A stretch of DNA of 64,000 nucleotides from Emiliania huxleyi CCMP1516. Its lineage: Eukaryota; Haptophyta; Isochrysidales; Noelaerhabdaceae. The stretch lies in the NCBI RefSeq assembly GCF_000372725.1, contig NW_005201403.1, forward strand, positions 152,890-216,889. The letters run 5' to 3'. A program made the translations under genes and the position numbers. The notes under the pieces are model-generated. The model was given only the letters and a program-made list of their open reading frames with translations, made no database searches and was not told the origin of the DNA. Within the stretch, counting starts at the first letter, position 1. The number at the start of each line of letters is the position of its first letter. Shown in pieces: positions 36,904 through 51,435 of this stretch.

Positions 36904-38646
36904 CTACCTAAACGGGATGGGGCCAGGAAGGTGCTGCACAGGACGCCGGTGGCAGTGGCGCACCAACCGCATCACGGCGGCTGCACGCATCGCCCCGGAT
37001 GGCCCCGAGGCCACCTGCGCTCGCGCCGCTTGCACGGTCGCGGAAAGCACCTGGCAAGCTGTGTCGGCCTCCTCCTCCTCCTCATCGCTGCTCTGTGCCA
37101 TTTGCCGCACCGCAGCAAGCTTGTGCCGAGCGGGAGGAGGCGGAGGAGGCGGAGGAGGCGGCGGGCTCTCCGAAGCGTTCGCCTTCGCCGGCGGCTTCCC
37201 CGCCGCCGCCCCCCGCCGCCTGGTGGCAAGCGGCCGGCCCTCCTCTGAGTCGGAGCCGGCGCCTCCCTCTGCGCCGCCCGCCCCTCCCTCGCCCCTCCCT
37301 CCCTCGCCAGCCTGCTGCGGGTCGCCTCGCGCGCGCTTCTTTGCGCGTGCGGCGAGGGGCCGCCCCTCCTCCTCGTCCGAGTCCGGCGCCGCCTCTTGGC
37401 TCGCCTCGCGGCCGGTCGAGAAGCCAGCAGCCGGAGCGGCGGGCGGAGCAGGCGGAGCAGGTGTCGCGGGCGGAGCGGGCGGAGCGGGCGGAGCGGCCGG
37501 TCGGGGGGTTGCGGTCTTCGCCGCGGGCGGGGCGGCGGCGGCGCTGCGCGGCGAGCCGGCTTGCAGGAGGAGGCGCGCCGCCGCCGCCTCCCTCCTGGCG
37601 AGGGCGAGCACCTCGCACTTGCGATGCACGCAGCCCTTCCGCTGCTCGATCGCACTCTTCGTCCCTCGGCAGGAGGCGCACACGCCGCAGCCGGGAGAGA
37701 CGCAGCCCGCGCACTCGCCACATCTTCTGCGCGGGGCCTGCCTGCGGGCCTGGCGAGTCGGCTGGGCTGCGCCATGGAGCGGCAGAGAGGGCGGCGGCCC
37801 AGACGGCGTCGGCCCTGGCGAGGCGGCGGGCGGCGGCGGCTTCGGCTGCGGCCTCGGCGGTGCTTGCGGTGGCGGGCGCGGTGAGGGGGCCGGGAGCGAC
37901 CGCTCGGCTGGCCGCGACGCGACCGACGGTTGGCGAGGAGGCGGCGGCGGCGGCGGTGGCGGCGCGGCGGTCGTCTCGTCTCTCCGCACGAGGATGAGCC
38001 GGTCGAGCCAGGCCCTGCGCTTGCGCAGCGCCCCCGGCGGCAGCGAGAGGGCCACCTCCAGCTCCGCCCGCAGCGCCCGCGCCGTCAGCGACGCAAAGTC
38101 GCTCGACGGCGTGATCCGCGATCGCAGCCACCCGGCAGCCTTCGCCTCGGGCAGCCGGGCGGCGAGGTCGGCGCCGTTTGATCCGGTGGTCCGCCAGCGC
38201 ACGGAGGCGAGTGTTGCGCGCGCGCGCGCGGCGGATGCCCGGTCGGTGCCCTTGAGAGCGAGCAGGGTCGGCAGGTCGAGCCGTCGCATCAGCTGCAGCG
38301 ACGCCTCCTCGCAGAGCGTCTGCCACGGGCACAGCCGGCGACGGAAGGCTGCCACTGCCGCGTCCGCACGAACGGCAGCCGCCGCCCGCTCTGCACCAGC
38401 CCGCCGCGCCGCATCGGGGTGACGCTCCGCCGAGCGCTCGTGCAGCGTTTCTTGGCCCGGTCCGCTCGGTGTCAGGTGCGGGACGGGCTCGCGGTGGCAC
38501 TCGCGGACGAACCGCATGATGGGCTCGGCTGCAGGGCCAGGAGGAGACACGAATTTGCTCGGCGGCAGCGAGGCGCGCGCCTCAAGAGGCGTGAAGCGAT
38601 CGAGGATCGAGAGGAGGGGGTCATCGCGTGGCGTGGTGGGTCCCAT
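36904..38646 (-). CDS. CXXC zinc-finger protein
   Basis: Single exon, 580 residues. Residues around 310-350 read RRRCGECAGCVSPGCGVCAS, then CRGTKSAIEQRKGCVHRKC. This is the eight-cysteine CXXC finger (CG.C..C....CG.C..C...K...Q..C..R.C) that binds unmethylated CpG in DNMT1, MLL and CFP1. An N-terminal helical region (QTLCEEASLQLMRRLDLPTL) and a disordered Pro/Ala/acidic C-terminus flank it. A short motif recurs at both ends: MRFVRECHREPVPHL and MRLVRHCHRRPVQHL. No methyltransferase or SET domain. Probably a nuclear chromatin factor. Confidence 0.8.
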   Translation of the reverse strand: MGPTTPRDDPLLSILDRFTPLEARASLPPSKFVSPPGPAAEPIMRFVRECHREPVPHLTPSGPGQETLHERSAERHPDAARRAGAERAAAAVRADAAVAAFRRRLCPWQTLCEEASLQLMRRLDLPTLLALKGTDRASAARARATLASVRWRTTGSNGADLAARLPEAKAAGWLRSRITPSSDFASLTARALRAELEVALSLPPGALRKRRAWLDRLILVRRDETTAAPPPPPPPPPRQPSVASRPAERSLPAPSPRPPPQAPPRPQPKPPPPAASPGPTPSGPPPSLPLHGAAQPTRQARRQAPRRRCGECAGCVSPGCGVCASCRGTKSAIEQRKGCVHRKCEVLALARREAAAARLLLQAGSPRSAAAAPPAAKTATPRPAAPPAPPAPPATPAPPAPPAAPAAGFSTGREASQEAAPDSDEEEGRPLAARAKKRARGDPQQAGEGGRGEGGAGGAEGGAGSDSEEGRPLATRRRGAAAGKPPAKANASESPPPPPPPPPPPARHKLAAVRQMAQSSDEEEEEADTACQVLSATVQAARAQVASGPSGAMRAAAVMRLVRHCHRRPVQHLPGPIPFR

Positions 38647-40319
38647 ATCGTTGCCCCTCTTCGCCGATCATGGCGCGAAATGTCGTGTTTTTTTTGAGGT
38701 TAGCCTTCGATGTGATGAAACAAACGCAACGCGGAAATGGCATATCGCTCTCGGGCCCACAGACATCCCGCACACCCGCCGCCCCCGCGCGCGCCCCACC
38801 CCGGCCGGGAGAAAGGGGAGTGCGACAGTTTGGGGCGGAAAGTCGAGTATTTCGCACTCCATGTGCGAGAACGCAGAGAGAAATGAAAGCCGTCCGGCCC
38901 CCAAGTCCGGCTCACGCGCCCCGAGCTCACCGTCTACCGCACTGAACACTTTCGCCCCCTCGCTCCCAACCCATCCACCTCGCCTCGGGCCGCGCCGCGC
39001 GATCTCGGGCGATCTCGCGCTATCTCGGGCGATCTCGGGGCCGCGCCGCGCTATCTCGGGCGATCTCGGAGCGTCGCTCGCGCGGCGGCACACCTGCTCA
39101 AAAAAGGAAGGGCCCGGTTGGAGCCACGGGGCTCACGTGCTCGCTCGGTGCGCCGCCTCACTCTGCGCCATTTTTGAGGCGTTGGCGAGGGCCGGTGAGG
39201 CGGCGCCCCGCGCGGCGCGTTCATCGCCCTCCACGCCGACCCCTGCGCGCACCGCTCATCTTGGCCCTCCTGGGGTTACTCTCGCGCTCGCGCAGGACCC
39301 GGGGGACTCCCTTCCCCCCACCTCCGACGGGTTAGGTCGGTTCTGCGCCCCTTGGCGCCTGTGCATGTCCCGCGTGCCCGCTTTTTTTGAGCTGCCGGGT
39401 AGCCTTCGAGTTAGGAAACAAAGCAAGGACACGTATGGCATATCGCTCTCGGGCCCACAGACATCCCGCACACCCGCCGCCCCCGCTTTTTCCACGCCCC
39501 CGCCTCCCCCGGGGGCGCGGTGAACACGCTTTGCTGCGAAAAGGCGCTGCATGCAGTGGTGGTGGTGCGTGCCCGATTACTCCCTCCAGGCACGAAGGGG
39601 GGGCGGTGCAGGTGACTCGTCCGTCAAGGGGCCGAGCTAGGGAGCGCGCTACGCATTGTGGAGAGAGAGACAGAGAGAGAGATTATCATTGTTGTACGAC
39701 TGTATCGAATTGTGGTAAGTTGTACAGGTATATATTGTTGGCAAGTCAGGAGCTCAGGACACAGACCTCACTCACATAAACGCACAACCCCGGTAGATTT
39801 TCTTTTCTCTCTAGTTGTGTGCAGATCGTACATATTGTTTGCGCCCGTTATGACGGCTTTTTAGTTACGTGGCGGGTTATAGCGGATCAGGTTTCCGTTT
39901 TACCGCGGCGGATCACCCACTTCTGAGGTGCGGACCCATCGACCCAAGGAGACACGGCCGACACAAAAATATTTGTGAATTGGAAATAACATTGCAATAT
40001 ATGGCCGCAATGCGCAATCTCGGGCTCGAGCTCTTCGCCCGATGCATGTGTATATGCTGCCTCGCGCCTCCGCGTCTCGCGCCTCCGCGCCCCATCTGAC
40101 CAGCAATCTCACTCTCTCCAGCCACAGTCGGCCCCGCGGCTCCGATCCGCCCGTCCCCGCCGCCCGCACCCCAGACAACATCACTCGGCCCCTCTCTGAG
40201 ACAGCACACAATCGCACGCACGTTGATCATCTGTCGAGACTCGAGACTGGGCGCGACACGCGCCCTCCGGCGCCACGCCGACGCCGAGCCGAGGCAGAGC
40301 CGAGGCAGAGCCGTCGGCA
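38647..40319. other. repeat-rich intergenic region, no gene
   Basis: Contains a direct repeat pair (38693-38800 and 39387-39490) sharing GGCATATCGCTCTCGGGCCC and ACAGACATCCCGCACACCCG. A CGATCTCGGG/CTATCTCGGG decamer array lies at 39000-39070. From 39640 to 40030 GC drops and a (GA)n tract occurs. No RNA gene found. Confidence 0.7.
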
Positions 40320-44907
<4,588 letters not shown>

Positions 44908-45354
44908 TCGTGTTAATACGTGAAGTTGTACGGCACACGTCGATACGACCAGCAGCTGGTAAGGCCGCCTCGGGTCGGCCAAGGGCGTCGGGCCGCCAGC
45001 ACAAAAAGTAATTCCAAGGCGACCGACCCAAACGCTATAAGAGCAAATGCGTTAGTTTTCTGTTTTCTTTTTTTCATATGTTGCGTTCTTTCTTTCTTTC
45101 TACCCGCCTTGACTTCTTTTTCCGTCGCGTGTGTATACTGTCTGAGAGAGAGAACGTGTCGGTACTAACACCAAAAAACAAACACTCTCTCTCTCTCTCT
45201 CTCTCCAAAAAACTACTATGTCTTGCAGTGAAAAGTAATCCGAGCCGGCCCGCGGCCGCAATCTCAACGTTTCTAAACAGCACGTAGCCCGCAAGGCTCG
45301 AGCCGCAAGGTCACGCTACGCGCGTACGGGCAGCGCCTGCGCAGCAATGCCTCT
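44908..45354. other. divergent/3' intergenic region
   Basis: AT-rich for this genome, with T/C tracts and a (CT)n run at about 45185-45205. Likely promoter of the beta-galactosidase gene. No gene seen. Confidence 0.5.
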
Positions 45355-46119
45355 TTACTGCGCCATGCGCTCGAGCGCAACGCAAGCCGGCTCCGCGTCG
45401 CGCACTGACTGCGCCATCCACTCGGCCGTGCTCGAGCCCCCCCCAGAGCAACCCCACCGCATCACGACGGACGACATCAGATGCACGAAGCTGCGGACCG
45501 ACCTGCACGCGGCAGACCGCGCCTCAAGCGGAGCATCGTTCACCGAGGCGCGCACGCGCTCCGTCAGCGCCATCACCGCCGGACGCCACCACTCCTGCAC
45601 ATGCGCCTGGAGGTCCGACCCGCCTCCCCCAAGCCCCCCCTTCCGCTTGCCCGACTTGAAGACTGCGGCGTACGTCCATCCGCGCGCGTCGATGCCGAAG
45701 AGGTGCCCAAAGGGACAGCGCGCCTCCGTCGCAGCGAGGTCGGCAAGGCGTACAAGCCACTGCAGCATCTCGTCCAGCTGCTCAGTCGAAAAGTGGCGGC
45801 CGTTGTCCGTCACGAGGCTGCCGAATGTGACGATTGGGCCGAGCGCGAGCAGGTACGCCGCCCGCCACGTGGTCGTGGGCAGCTGCGACGGGAGCGCTAC
45901 ATGGCGCCGGAGGCCGCAGCGCTTCACCAAGAGGCCGCGCCACAGCTCGCTCTGCTCAGGCGCATCAATGCTTCGCCGCCACTCTTGGCACACCTCCCGC
46001 GACCTGAAGAGTTGGCGCGCGTCGCTGCAGTGGCCGTGCACGTGGAATATCAGGTCGGTCACGAGCAGGAGGGCGGGTGAGGACTGCACGTCTGGATTGG
46101 AGCGCGCAGCTTCGTTCAT
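45355..46119 (-). CDS. F-box-like protein
   Basis: Single exon, 254 residues. After MNEAARSNPDVQSSP comes ALLLVTDLIFHVHGHCSDAR then REVCQEWRRSIDAPEQSELW, an F-box-like helix set (L..I......DL...R.VC..WR......LW). The middle carries LLALGPIVTFGSLVTDNGRH and EARCPFGHLFGIDARGWTYA, and a helical C-terminus ends VALERMAQ. No substrate-binding repeat is recognised. Probably an SCF adaptor or a relative; the start is the first ATG before the F-box. Confidence 0.55.
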   Translation of the reverse strand: MNEAARSNPDVQSSPALLLVTDLIFHVHGHCSDARQLFRSREVCQEWRRSIDAPEQSELWRGLLVKRCGLRRHVALPSQLPTTTWRAAYLLALGPIVTFGSLVTDNGRHFSTEQLDEMLQWLVRLADLAATEARCPFGHLFGIDARGWTYAAVFKSGKRKGGLGGGGSDLQAHVQEWWRPAVMALTERVRASVNDAPLEARSAACRSVRSFVHLMSSVVMRWGCSGGGSSTAEWMAQSVRDAEPACVALERMAQ

Positions 46120-46411
46120 GAGTTCTGAGTCGCTCGCAGCGCGCGCCGGACAATTCTTTTGTCGTGTTGTGTGTGCCAGTCCCGCCAGTCCGCGCCCTTG
46201 TCGTGCCAGCGTGCTGGAGAGATCGGGGGGCGCGGTAGAGCGATTCACAGCTTGACGGCGGTTCCGCCTCTCCCGAGCTGACCCGAGCTGACCCGAGCTG
46301 ACCTCAGAGTAGGCCGACAGCTCGACGACAGTCCGTGTCCAGCGTCCACCCATACCGCGTTGGTGTCCAATCCGAGCCTGGCTGTTCTTCACCTTACTAC
46401 CTACCTACCTA
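46120..46411. other. intergenic region with dispersed repeat
   Basis: GTGTGCCAGTCCCGCCAGTC and GTCGTGCCAGCGTGCTG relate to repeats at 16.98 and 58.1-58.6 kb. A GACCCGAGCT array lies at about 46280-46305. Confidence 0.6.
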
Positions 46412-47400
46412 GTCCGTGTCCGCGACTCGGCGGGCGATGAGTGGCGCGACTTGGTCAATTTCCCGTACGGCGAGGAGGGCAACATGGTCGAGTTTGCGAG
46501 GCACGGTTTCTTCTTTCAAGTCGGTGCTCGCCCTCTCGACGCTCGGCCGCGAGACGCAGGCGCTGGTGCGACGATATCTCCCCATCTCTCCCCGAATCCC
46601 CCCATATCTCCCCCCGCGAGACGCAGGCGCTGGTGCGGCTGGACGCGACGACGGGCGCGGAGCTCGAGACGATTGCCTACGACCCTAAAAGCAACACGGC
46701 GGGCATTCTTCTCGACGACGACACCAAGGAGGTGCGCGGGGCGGGCCGAGAGTGCCCGAGAGCAGCCGAGAGGCAGCCGAGACCAGCCGAGACCAGCCGA
46801 GGCCGCCGTGATCAGCCGAGATCCGCCGAGATCAGCCGAGATCAGCCGAGATCAGCCGAGATCAGCCGAGATCAGCCGCATCCTCTCCTCCACCAAAGAG
46901 GTGCGATGAGGCGGACGACGAGACAAGCCTCCCCTCCCTCCGCCGCCTCCCTCTCCGCCTCTGCAAGGTGCGCGCCGTCTCCTTCAACTACGCGCGCACC
47001 GAGCGGCGCTTCTTCGACAAGGAGCTCGAGGCCGACTTCAGGGCGCTCGAGGCGGCGGCGCCCGCCGGTGCCGAGGTCAGCATCGCGTCGCGCACCCGTG
47101 ACGAGCAGACGTGGCTCGTGGCACCTAGAAGCGAGAGAGCGGCGTCGGCTGTTTTCTGCCCATTGCAGGACGGCGCAGGTGTCACCGCGCTGATGCTCGC
47201 CGCTGGCCAGGGCCACAAGCGGATGGTCAACTTGCTGCTGCAGCGCGGCGCAGAGATCGACTTGCAGGACAGCAGCGGCGGCACCGCGCTGATGTGCGCC
47301 GCTGCCCACAACCACCCCGCCGTCGTCCTCCGCTTGCTTCGGGCGGGCGCGGATACAGGACGGGACCCGGAGGGGTCTGGGGAGTGGAGCACGTGGTGGG
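46412..47400 (+). pseudogene. S9 peptidase fragment fused to ankyrin repeats
   Basis: Short exons read DEWRDLVNFPYGEEGNMVEF, ETQALVRLDATTGAELETIA then DDDTKEV, and RAVSFNYARTERRFFDKELE then AGAEVSIASRTRDEQTWLV. This matches the beta-propeller end of S9 oligopeptidases (the V.AV.Y...R..W......L...LP.....I.SR..D...WLV block) just before the catalytic domain. Instead of the hydrolase domain, the frame continues to DGAGVTALMLAAGQGHKRMV then NLLLQRGAEID and SSGGTALMCAAAHNHPAVVL, two ankyrin repeats, and stops being protein-like by 47400. No catalytic Ser/Asp/His is present, so this is a chimeric remnant or a new fusion. Confidence 0.55.
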
Positions 47401-47464
47401 GTCTTTTTTTCGGGCAAATGGGATTTTTTCTTTTTTACCCCGCGTCGTCGGATGTTGCCCGCCC

Positions 47465-48799
47465 ATGTCCAAGCAGGTCAGCGTCATGTCTGCTCCCGGC
47501 AGCCTGCTGCTCGAGAGCATTCTCTCGGAGGACGAACAGTGCCTGGTTCTGCGCTGGCTGTCGGCACGGCACCTCACGCTCGTCTCGCAGGCGAGCAAGC
47601 GCTTCCGCATCCTATGCACGAGCGTCGCCGACGCGGCCATCATCGAGATGCGGGTCGGCGACGTGCCGGTGCCACACCTGGAAACCACCTTCCATCGGCT
47701 CGCGCGCTTGTGCGGCGTTCGCTTTGCGCCCGCAGTCTTCTACTCTGCGGCCATTCGCACAGCCTGTGACTTCAAGACCGATATCAGTATCGAGATTGCT
47801 GCGATCGAGAAGCTGCACGTGCTCGTGGGCGATCAGCCGCTTGTCGACTCGTATCCTGAAGATGATCCTGGGCGGCACTTTGAGTTTGGAGAATGCGGCA
47901 CGGAATGGATGAAGCATGCCATAACGCACACGGAGCATAGTCGCAGAAAGCACATCAAGCACAAGGACGTGGACGCTGCGATGCAGGTCTTCCTGCGCAC
48001 ACTCCCAATGCGAGCCGATGCGTTACTGCCTGACGAGGAGGAGGACGACGATGACGATTGCGACTTCAAGAACAAGGACGACGGCGACGATGATGATGAC
48101 GACGACGACGACGACGATATCGGCAGTATCGGCGTGGCCATCGGGCCACAGTGCGGCGAGCTGTACCTCAGGCTTTCAGGCCTGCTGCCATTTTGCTCAG
48201 ACGGAGAATTCACGCGAGAATGGTACAAGACCGCAGCTGACTTCTTTCAAGAGCTCGAATCGGACTTCCCGTGGAACGGAGCGTACTGGCTTGCTTTGAC
48301 TCGCGAGGACGCGATCGCCTATGCCATCCTTCACGGCTACCTTGATGGCTTACAACCCGCATCTTTTGCGAGCAAAATGGAGTCGTTTGCGAGCGAAGTG
48401 GCGGAGGCTGACCCGGCAAACCTGCCGGCGGGCAAGGCGCTGATCTTAGCGGTCGCCGAGCGAGTCAGCACTACGCTGCAGCCATGTGCCAACCCCGTGT
48501 GCTGCCACCAGGCTTGTGACTGCCGACTGGCGAACCCCCATGATGCTTATGCTGGGGGTCGTTGGAATGGCGGACCCCCATGGTTTCATAATCAGGAGCG
48601 AGGGGACTACGATGCCACAGCGCTCGAAACCCTGGGGGGCACCTGCCTGCCCTGCGTGGGCGGCTGCCCATCCGCGCGCTTCCTCCGCGAGGCCAACCGG
48701 CGCGTCCGCCAGTGGATACGCGAGGGTACACGCCACCCGGAGCGGACCCTCGCCAAGATCGACTTCAAGCTCGAGACCGGCGTCGCTAAGTGGTACTGA
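47465..48799 (+). CDS. F-box-like protein with poly-Asp insertion
   Basis: Single exon, 444 residues. The N-terminus MSKQVSVMSAPGSLLLESIL then CLVLRWLSARHLTLVSQASK and RFRILCTSVADAAIIEMRVG has the L..L..VS...K.FR.LC shape of F-box-like helices in large algal families. A low-complexity Asp stretch lies at about residues 195-225. The C-terminal half is Cys-rich (LQPCANPVCCHQACDC; GGTCLPCVGGCPSARFL), possibly metal-binding, ending DFKLETGVAKWY. Composition is even and non-repetitive elsewhere, supporting a real gene. Function unknown. Confidence 0.6.
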   Translation: MSKQVSVMSAPGSLLLESILSEDEQCLVLRWLSARHLTLVSQASKRFRILCTSVADAAIIEMRVGDVPVPHLETTFHRLARLCGVRFAPAVFYSAAIRTACDFKTDISIEIAAIEKLHVLVGDQPLVDSYPEDDPGRHFEFGECGTEWMKHAITHTEHSRRKHIKHKDVDAAMQVFLRTLPMRADALLPDEEEDDDDDCDFKNKDDGDDDDDDDDDDDIGSIGVAIGPQCGELYLRLSGLLPFCSDGEFTREWYKTAADFFQELESDFPWNGAYWLALTREDAIAYAILHGYLDGLQPASFASKMESFASEVAEADPANLPAGKALILAVAERVSTTLQPCANPVCCHQACDCRLANPHDAYAGGRWNGGPPWFHNQERGDYDATALETLGGTCLPCVGGCPSARFLREANRRVRQWIREGTRHPERTLAKIDFKLETGVAKWY

Positions 48800-49306
48800 G
48801 GCCAAGCATCCAATGGCCAGTGTGCGCTGACGGCTTGATGACGAGCCTCGCCTCGCGACCGGCGACTGTACTTGCTCTCACGACGCGTGCCACTCGCGCA
48901 AGTACCACTGTGCCGTGACCACACTGCGTGCCGTGACCTGTGCCTCTCGCCTCTCTCTTCGGGTGGCTAACCTAACCTAGGGGAGAGGGGCTGCTTGCTT
49001 ACTGTTCAAAAAGTAACAATACAGGGTGCGCGAGGGGGTCGCCGTTGCCGCGCCGCAGCGTACTTGGTCTCATCCCAGCCAATCAGCACCTAGCGGCGAT
49101 CGTCGCTGACCGCCAAAACCTTTCCTTTCGCACTTGCGTGGGACACCTACCGCGCACTTAACCTCCCATACCCCCCTGCGCGAACAGCACCACGAGACTT
49201 GCACGAAAGAGAGACTAAAAACCATGATTGGGTCCTCCCGCTGCTCAAATCGCTGGCGCCCGCCCGCCTCAGCAAGCGCGGGCAAGCGGCGATCGAAACA
49301 GAACAG
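48800..49306. other. intergenic, no gene
   Basis: 3'-3' gap. Mixed composition, nothing recognised. Confidence 0.5.
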
Positions 49307-49856
49307 TCACCGGCGCCTGGAGGTGCGCTCGCCCTGGCCAACAAGAGCGTACTTGTTGAGAGCGTCCGCAATGGGGCACTCGTCGAAGGCCCATGCACCT
49401 GACAGCTTCTTCTTCTGGATCTCCTTCTTCTGGATCTCCTGAAACCCTTTGACCTGCTTGTGGATATCTGCCGTTGGCCAGTAGATCGTGATTTTGCCGT
49501 TGCCGACGGACTTGATCACGCCGGTCGCCGAATGCTTGTTGACTACCATAGCCCCCTCTACCCAGCCCGCCGGCAAGGTCGTCTGGATGGCCTATGAACA
49601 GCCAGCGGGGGGTGAGAGATATTCGGATCGGCGTGTCCTCCTTCTCCTCCACCTCGTCCGCCGCCTCCTGCGGCTGCTGCTGTGGGCTCGGCTGCTGCTG
49701 CGGCTGCTGCGGTGGCTTCGGGGCCGTCCTCGCCCGCTTGGCGACGGGCTTCGCCGTCGCCGCCGCCGCTGCCTCCGCCTCCGCCGCTGCCGCTGCCTCC
49801 GCCACCTCGCCCTCGTATTGCCACACCGTGCCGTTGGGCTCCTTCAGGCGCACCAT
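49307..49856 (-). CDS. small protein with Ala/Gln-rich linker and WPTADIH block
   Basis: Exon 1 starts MVRLKEPNGTVWQYEGEVAE, then an Ala/Glu stretch, a basic patch (KPVAKRARTAPKPPQQ, NLS-like) and Gln/Pro repeats, to KEDTPIRISLTP. Exon 2, in another frame, reads AGWVEGAMVVNKHSATGVIK, SVGNGKITIYWPTADIHKQV and KGFQEIQKKEIQKKKLSGAW, ending QGERTSRRR. The GAMVV...TGVIKSV.NGKITI pattern resembles a KOW/Tudor-type beta barrel. Likely nuclear. The junction (about 49585-49610) is not resolved. Family not recognised. Confidence 0.5.
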
Positions 49857-50115
49857 CCGCTCCGCGCCTTTGTCACTCGAAGTGGTTGGCGCTGGCTTGG
49901 CGGCTGCTCGCGTACTTGCGCAGAGTCACCTCACTGAGCGTCACCGACTCAGTGACGGAAGCACCGGCAGAGCGGTTCATGAGCAACTCTATCGCAAAGG
50001 GTAGGACCACGACGCTCTGCCCACGGACTTGCCTAATTAGAAAACCGCGCGTGACACGCTTTGAGCTAACGATTCGCCGAGCCTGTCGAGCGAGCCGCTG
50101 TTGAGCACCATCGCG
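49857..50115. other. divergent interval
   Basis: Contains GCGCGTGACACGCTTTGAGC at about 50047-50066, sharing the palindromic word GCGTGACACGC with the small-ORF cassette leader. A related stretch recurs within the next gene at about 50199-50218. Confidence 0.5.
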
Positions 50116-51435
50116 ATGCTGTCCATGCGCGCATGCTTCAAGCAGTCGCTGCCCTGCCTCCACCAACGCAATGCCCTCCCCTCCGCAACCGATCTCGGCG
50201 TGAAACGCTTTGAGCTGGAGTGGTGGCGCAAGCTCGGCGGCGACTCCCTTGAGCCGGTCCTCGCGAGCGGCGCCGTCGCCCTCCTCGACGCGCAGTGGAT
50301 AATCAGCCACGCCGAGGCGGGCGGCGTCCTCAACCACCGCCAGGCACTGCCCGAAGAGGCCTTCCTCTCCCTCGCCGACCTCGTCAAGGCGACCGGCGAT
50401 TTTGACCTTGCCGTCGCCGCGCTCTCCTCCCCGTGGCTGACCAAGGACCACCCCGACCCGCGCGGAGCCAACCTCACCCGTGTCGCGAGGGCGCTCAAGG
50501 CCCTGCTCTCGCATCCTCGCATCACGCGGCTCGGCGTCTTTTGGGACTTCGGCTCGCTGCACCAGCACCCCGACCCCCCCAACGGCGTCATGCGCAGCGA
50601 GGAGCAGAACGCGCTCTTCAAGCAGGGGCTGGGCTGCCTCGGCACGATCTACTCCCACCCCCACACGACCGTGCTGCGGCTTACCTCCTTCCCGGACGGC
50701 CACAAGGCTGAGGACCAGCCCGAGGGCACCAACGTGGCCGAGTACTTTGACCGCGGCTGGTGCTTCACGGAGCAGAGCTGTGCGAGCCTGACAAAGTCCG
50801 GCCTCCTCTCGCTCGACCTCGGCAAGATGCGCGACGGCAAGGAGTACGACTACGGCCGCCTCCGAGCGGACTGGGGCCAGCACGGCGGCCGGCGCCCTCC
50901 GCTGCTGCCGTCTGCCTTCGCGGTGGAGCTGGAGAAGAAGAGCTTCACCAACGGCAAGGACGACAAGCCGCTCGTGAAGCAGCTGTACGAGGCCGCCTTC
51001 GAGGAGCAGTTTGGCAAGGCGACGGAGCTGAGCTACGACATGCTCGGCTGGGGCGACGCGGAGGCGGCGCAGCTGGCGGAGGTCCTCGCGAGCGGGGCAG
51101 CACCGCGGCTCGAGACGCTCTCTCTCTTCGGCAACAAGATTGGCGACGAGGGCTGCAAGGCGCTGGCCGCCGCCCTCGGCAAGGAGGGGGCAGCGCCGCG
51201 GCTCGAGAAGCTCAATCTCGTCGGCAACAGGATCGGCGAGGAGGGCTGCAAGGCGCTGTCCGCCGCCCTCAAGGAGGGGGCCGCCCCGAGCTTGAAGGCG
51301 CGAGACACCCCCTCGCCCCCCCCCCCCCCGCCCAATGCTCATCGCGCCTCCTTTCGCGTGCAGACGCTAGAGGTGGACAACAAGGAGCAGCCTGAGCTGA
51401 AGGCCGTGTGCGAGGAGCGCGGCATCACGCTCTAG
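50116..51435 (+). CDS. leucine-rich-repeat protein with algal HRW-type N-terminal domain
   Basis: N-terminal domain: VKRFELEWWRKLGG, WLTKDHPDPRGANLTRVARA, RLGVFWDFGSLHQHPDPPNG, VAEYFDRGWCFTEQSCASLT. I recall this domain from large haptophyte/diatom families, where it is often joined to repeats; its role is unknown. The C-terminus has two RNase-inhibitor-type LRRs (PRLETLSLFGNKIGDEGCKA; PRLEKLNLVGNRIGEEGCKA) and a third begun as APSLK and completed after an intron (about 51298-51363; TTGAAG|GC ... GCAG) as TLEVDNKEQPELKAV. It ends CEERGITL. It has the repeat type of NLR proteins but no nucleotide-binding domain. The start ATG is uncertain; upstream exons are possible. Confidence 0.7.
   Translation: MLSMRACFKQSLPCLHQRNALPSATDLGVKRFELEWWRKLGGDSLEPVLASGAVALLDAQWIISHAEAGGVLNHRQALPEEAFLSLADLVKATGDFDLAVAALSSPWLTKDHPDPRGANLTRVARALKALLSHPRITRLGVFWDFGSLHQHPDPPNGVMRSEEQNALFKQGLGCLGTIYSHPHTTVLRLTSFPDGHKAEDQPEGTNVAEYFDRGWCFTEQSCASLTKSGLLSLDLGKMRDGKEYDYGRLRADWGQHGGRRPPLLPSAFAVELEKKSFTNGKDDKPLVKQLYEAAFEEQFGKATELSYDMLGWGDAEAAQLAEVLASGAAPRLETLSLFGNKIGDEGCKALAAALGKEGAAPRLEKLNLVGNRIGEEGCKALSAALKEGAAPSLKARDTPSPPPPPPNAHRASFRVQTLEVDNKEQPELKAVCEERGITL

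Noticed and set aside
49873-51342. 489-codon minus-strand frame
   Set aside because: Antisense of the LRR gene, whose plus-strand frame has clear repeat motifs.
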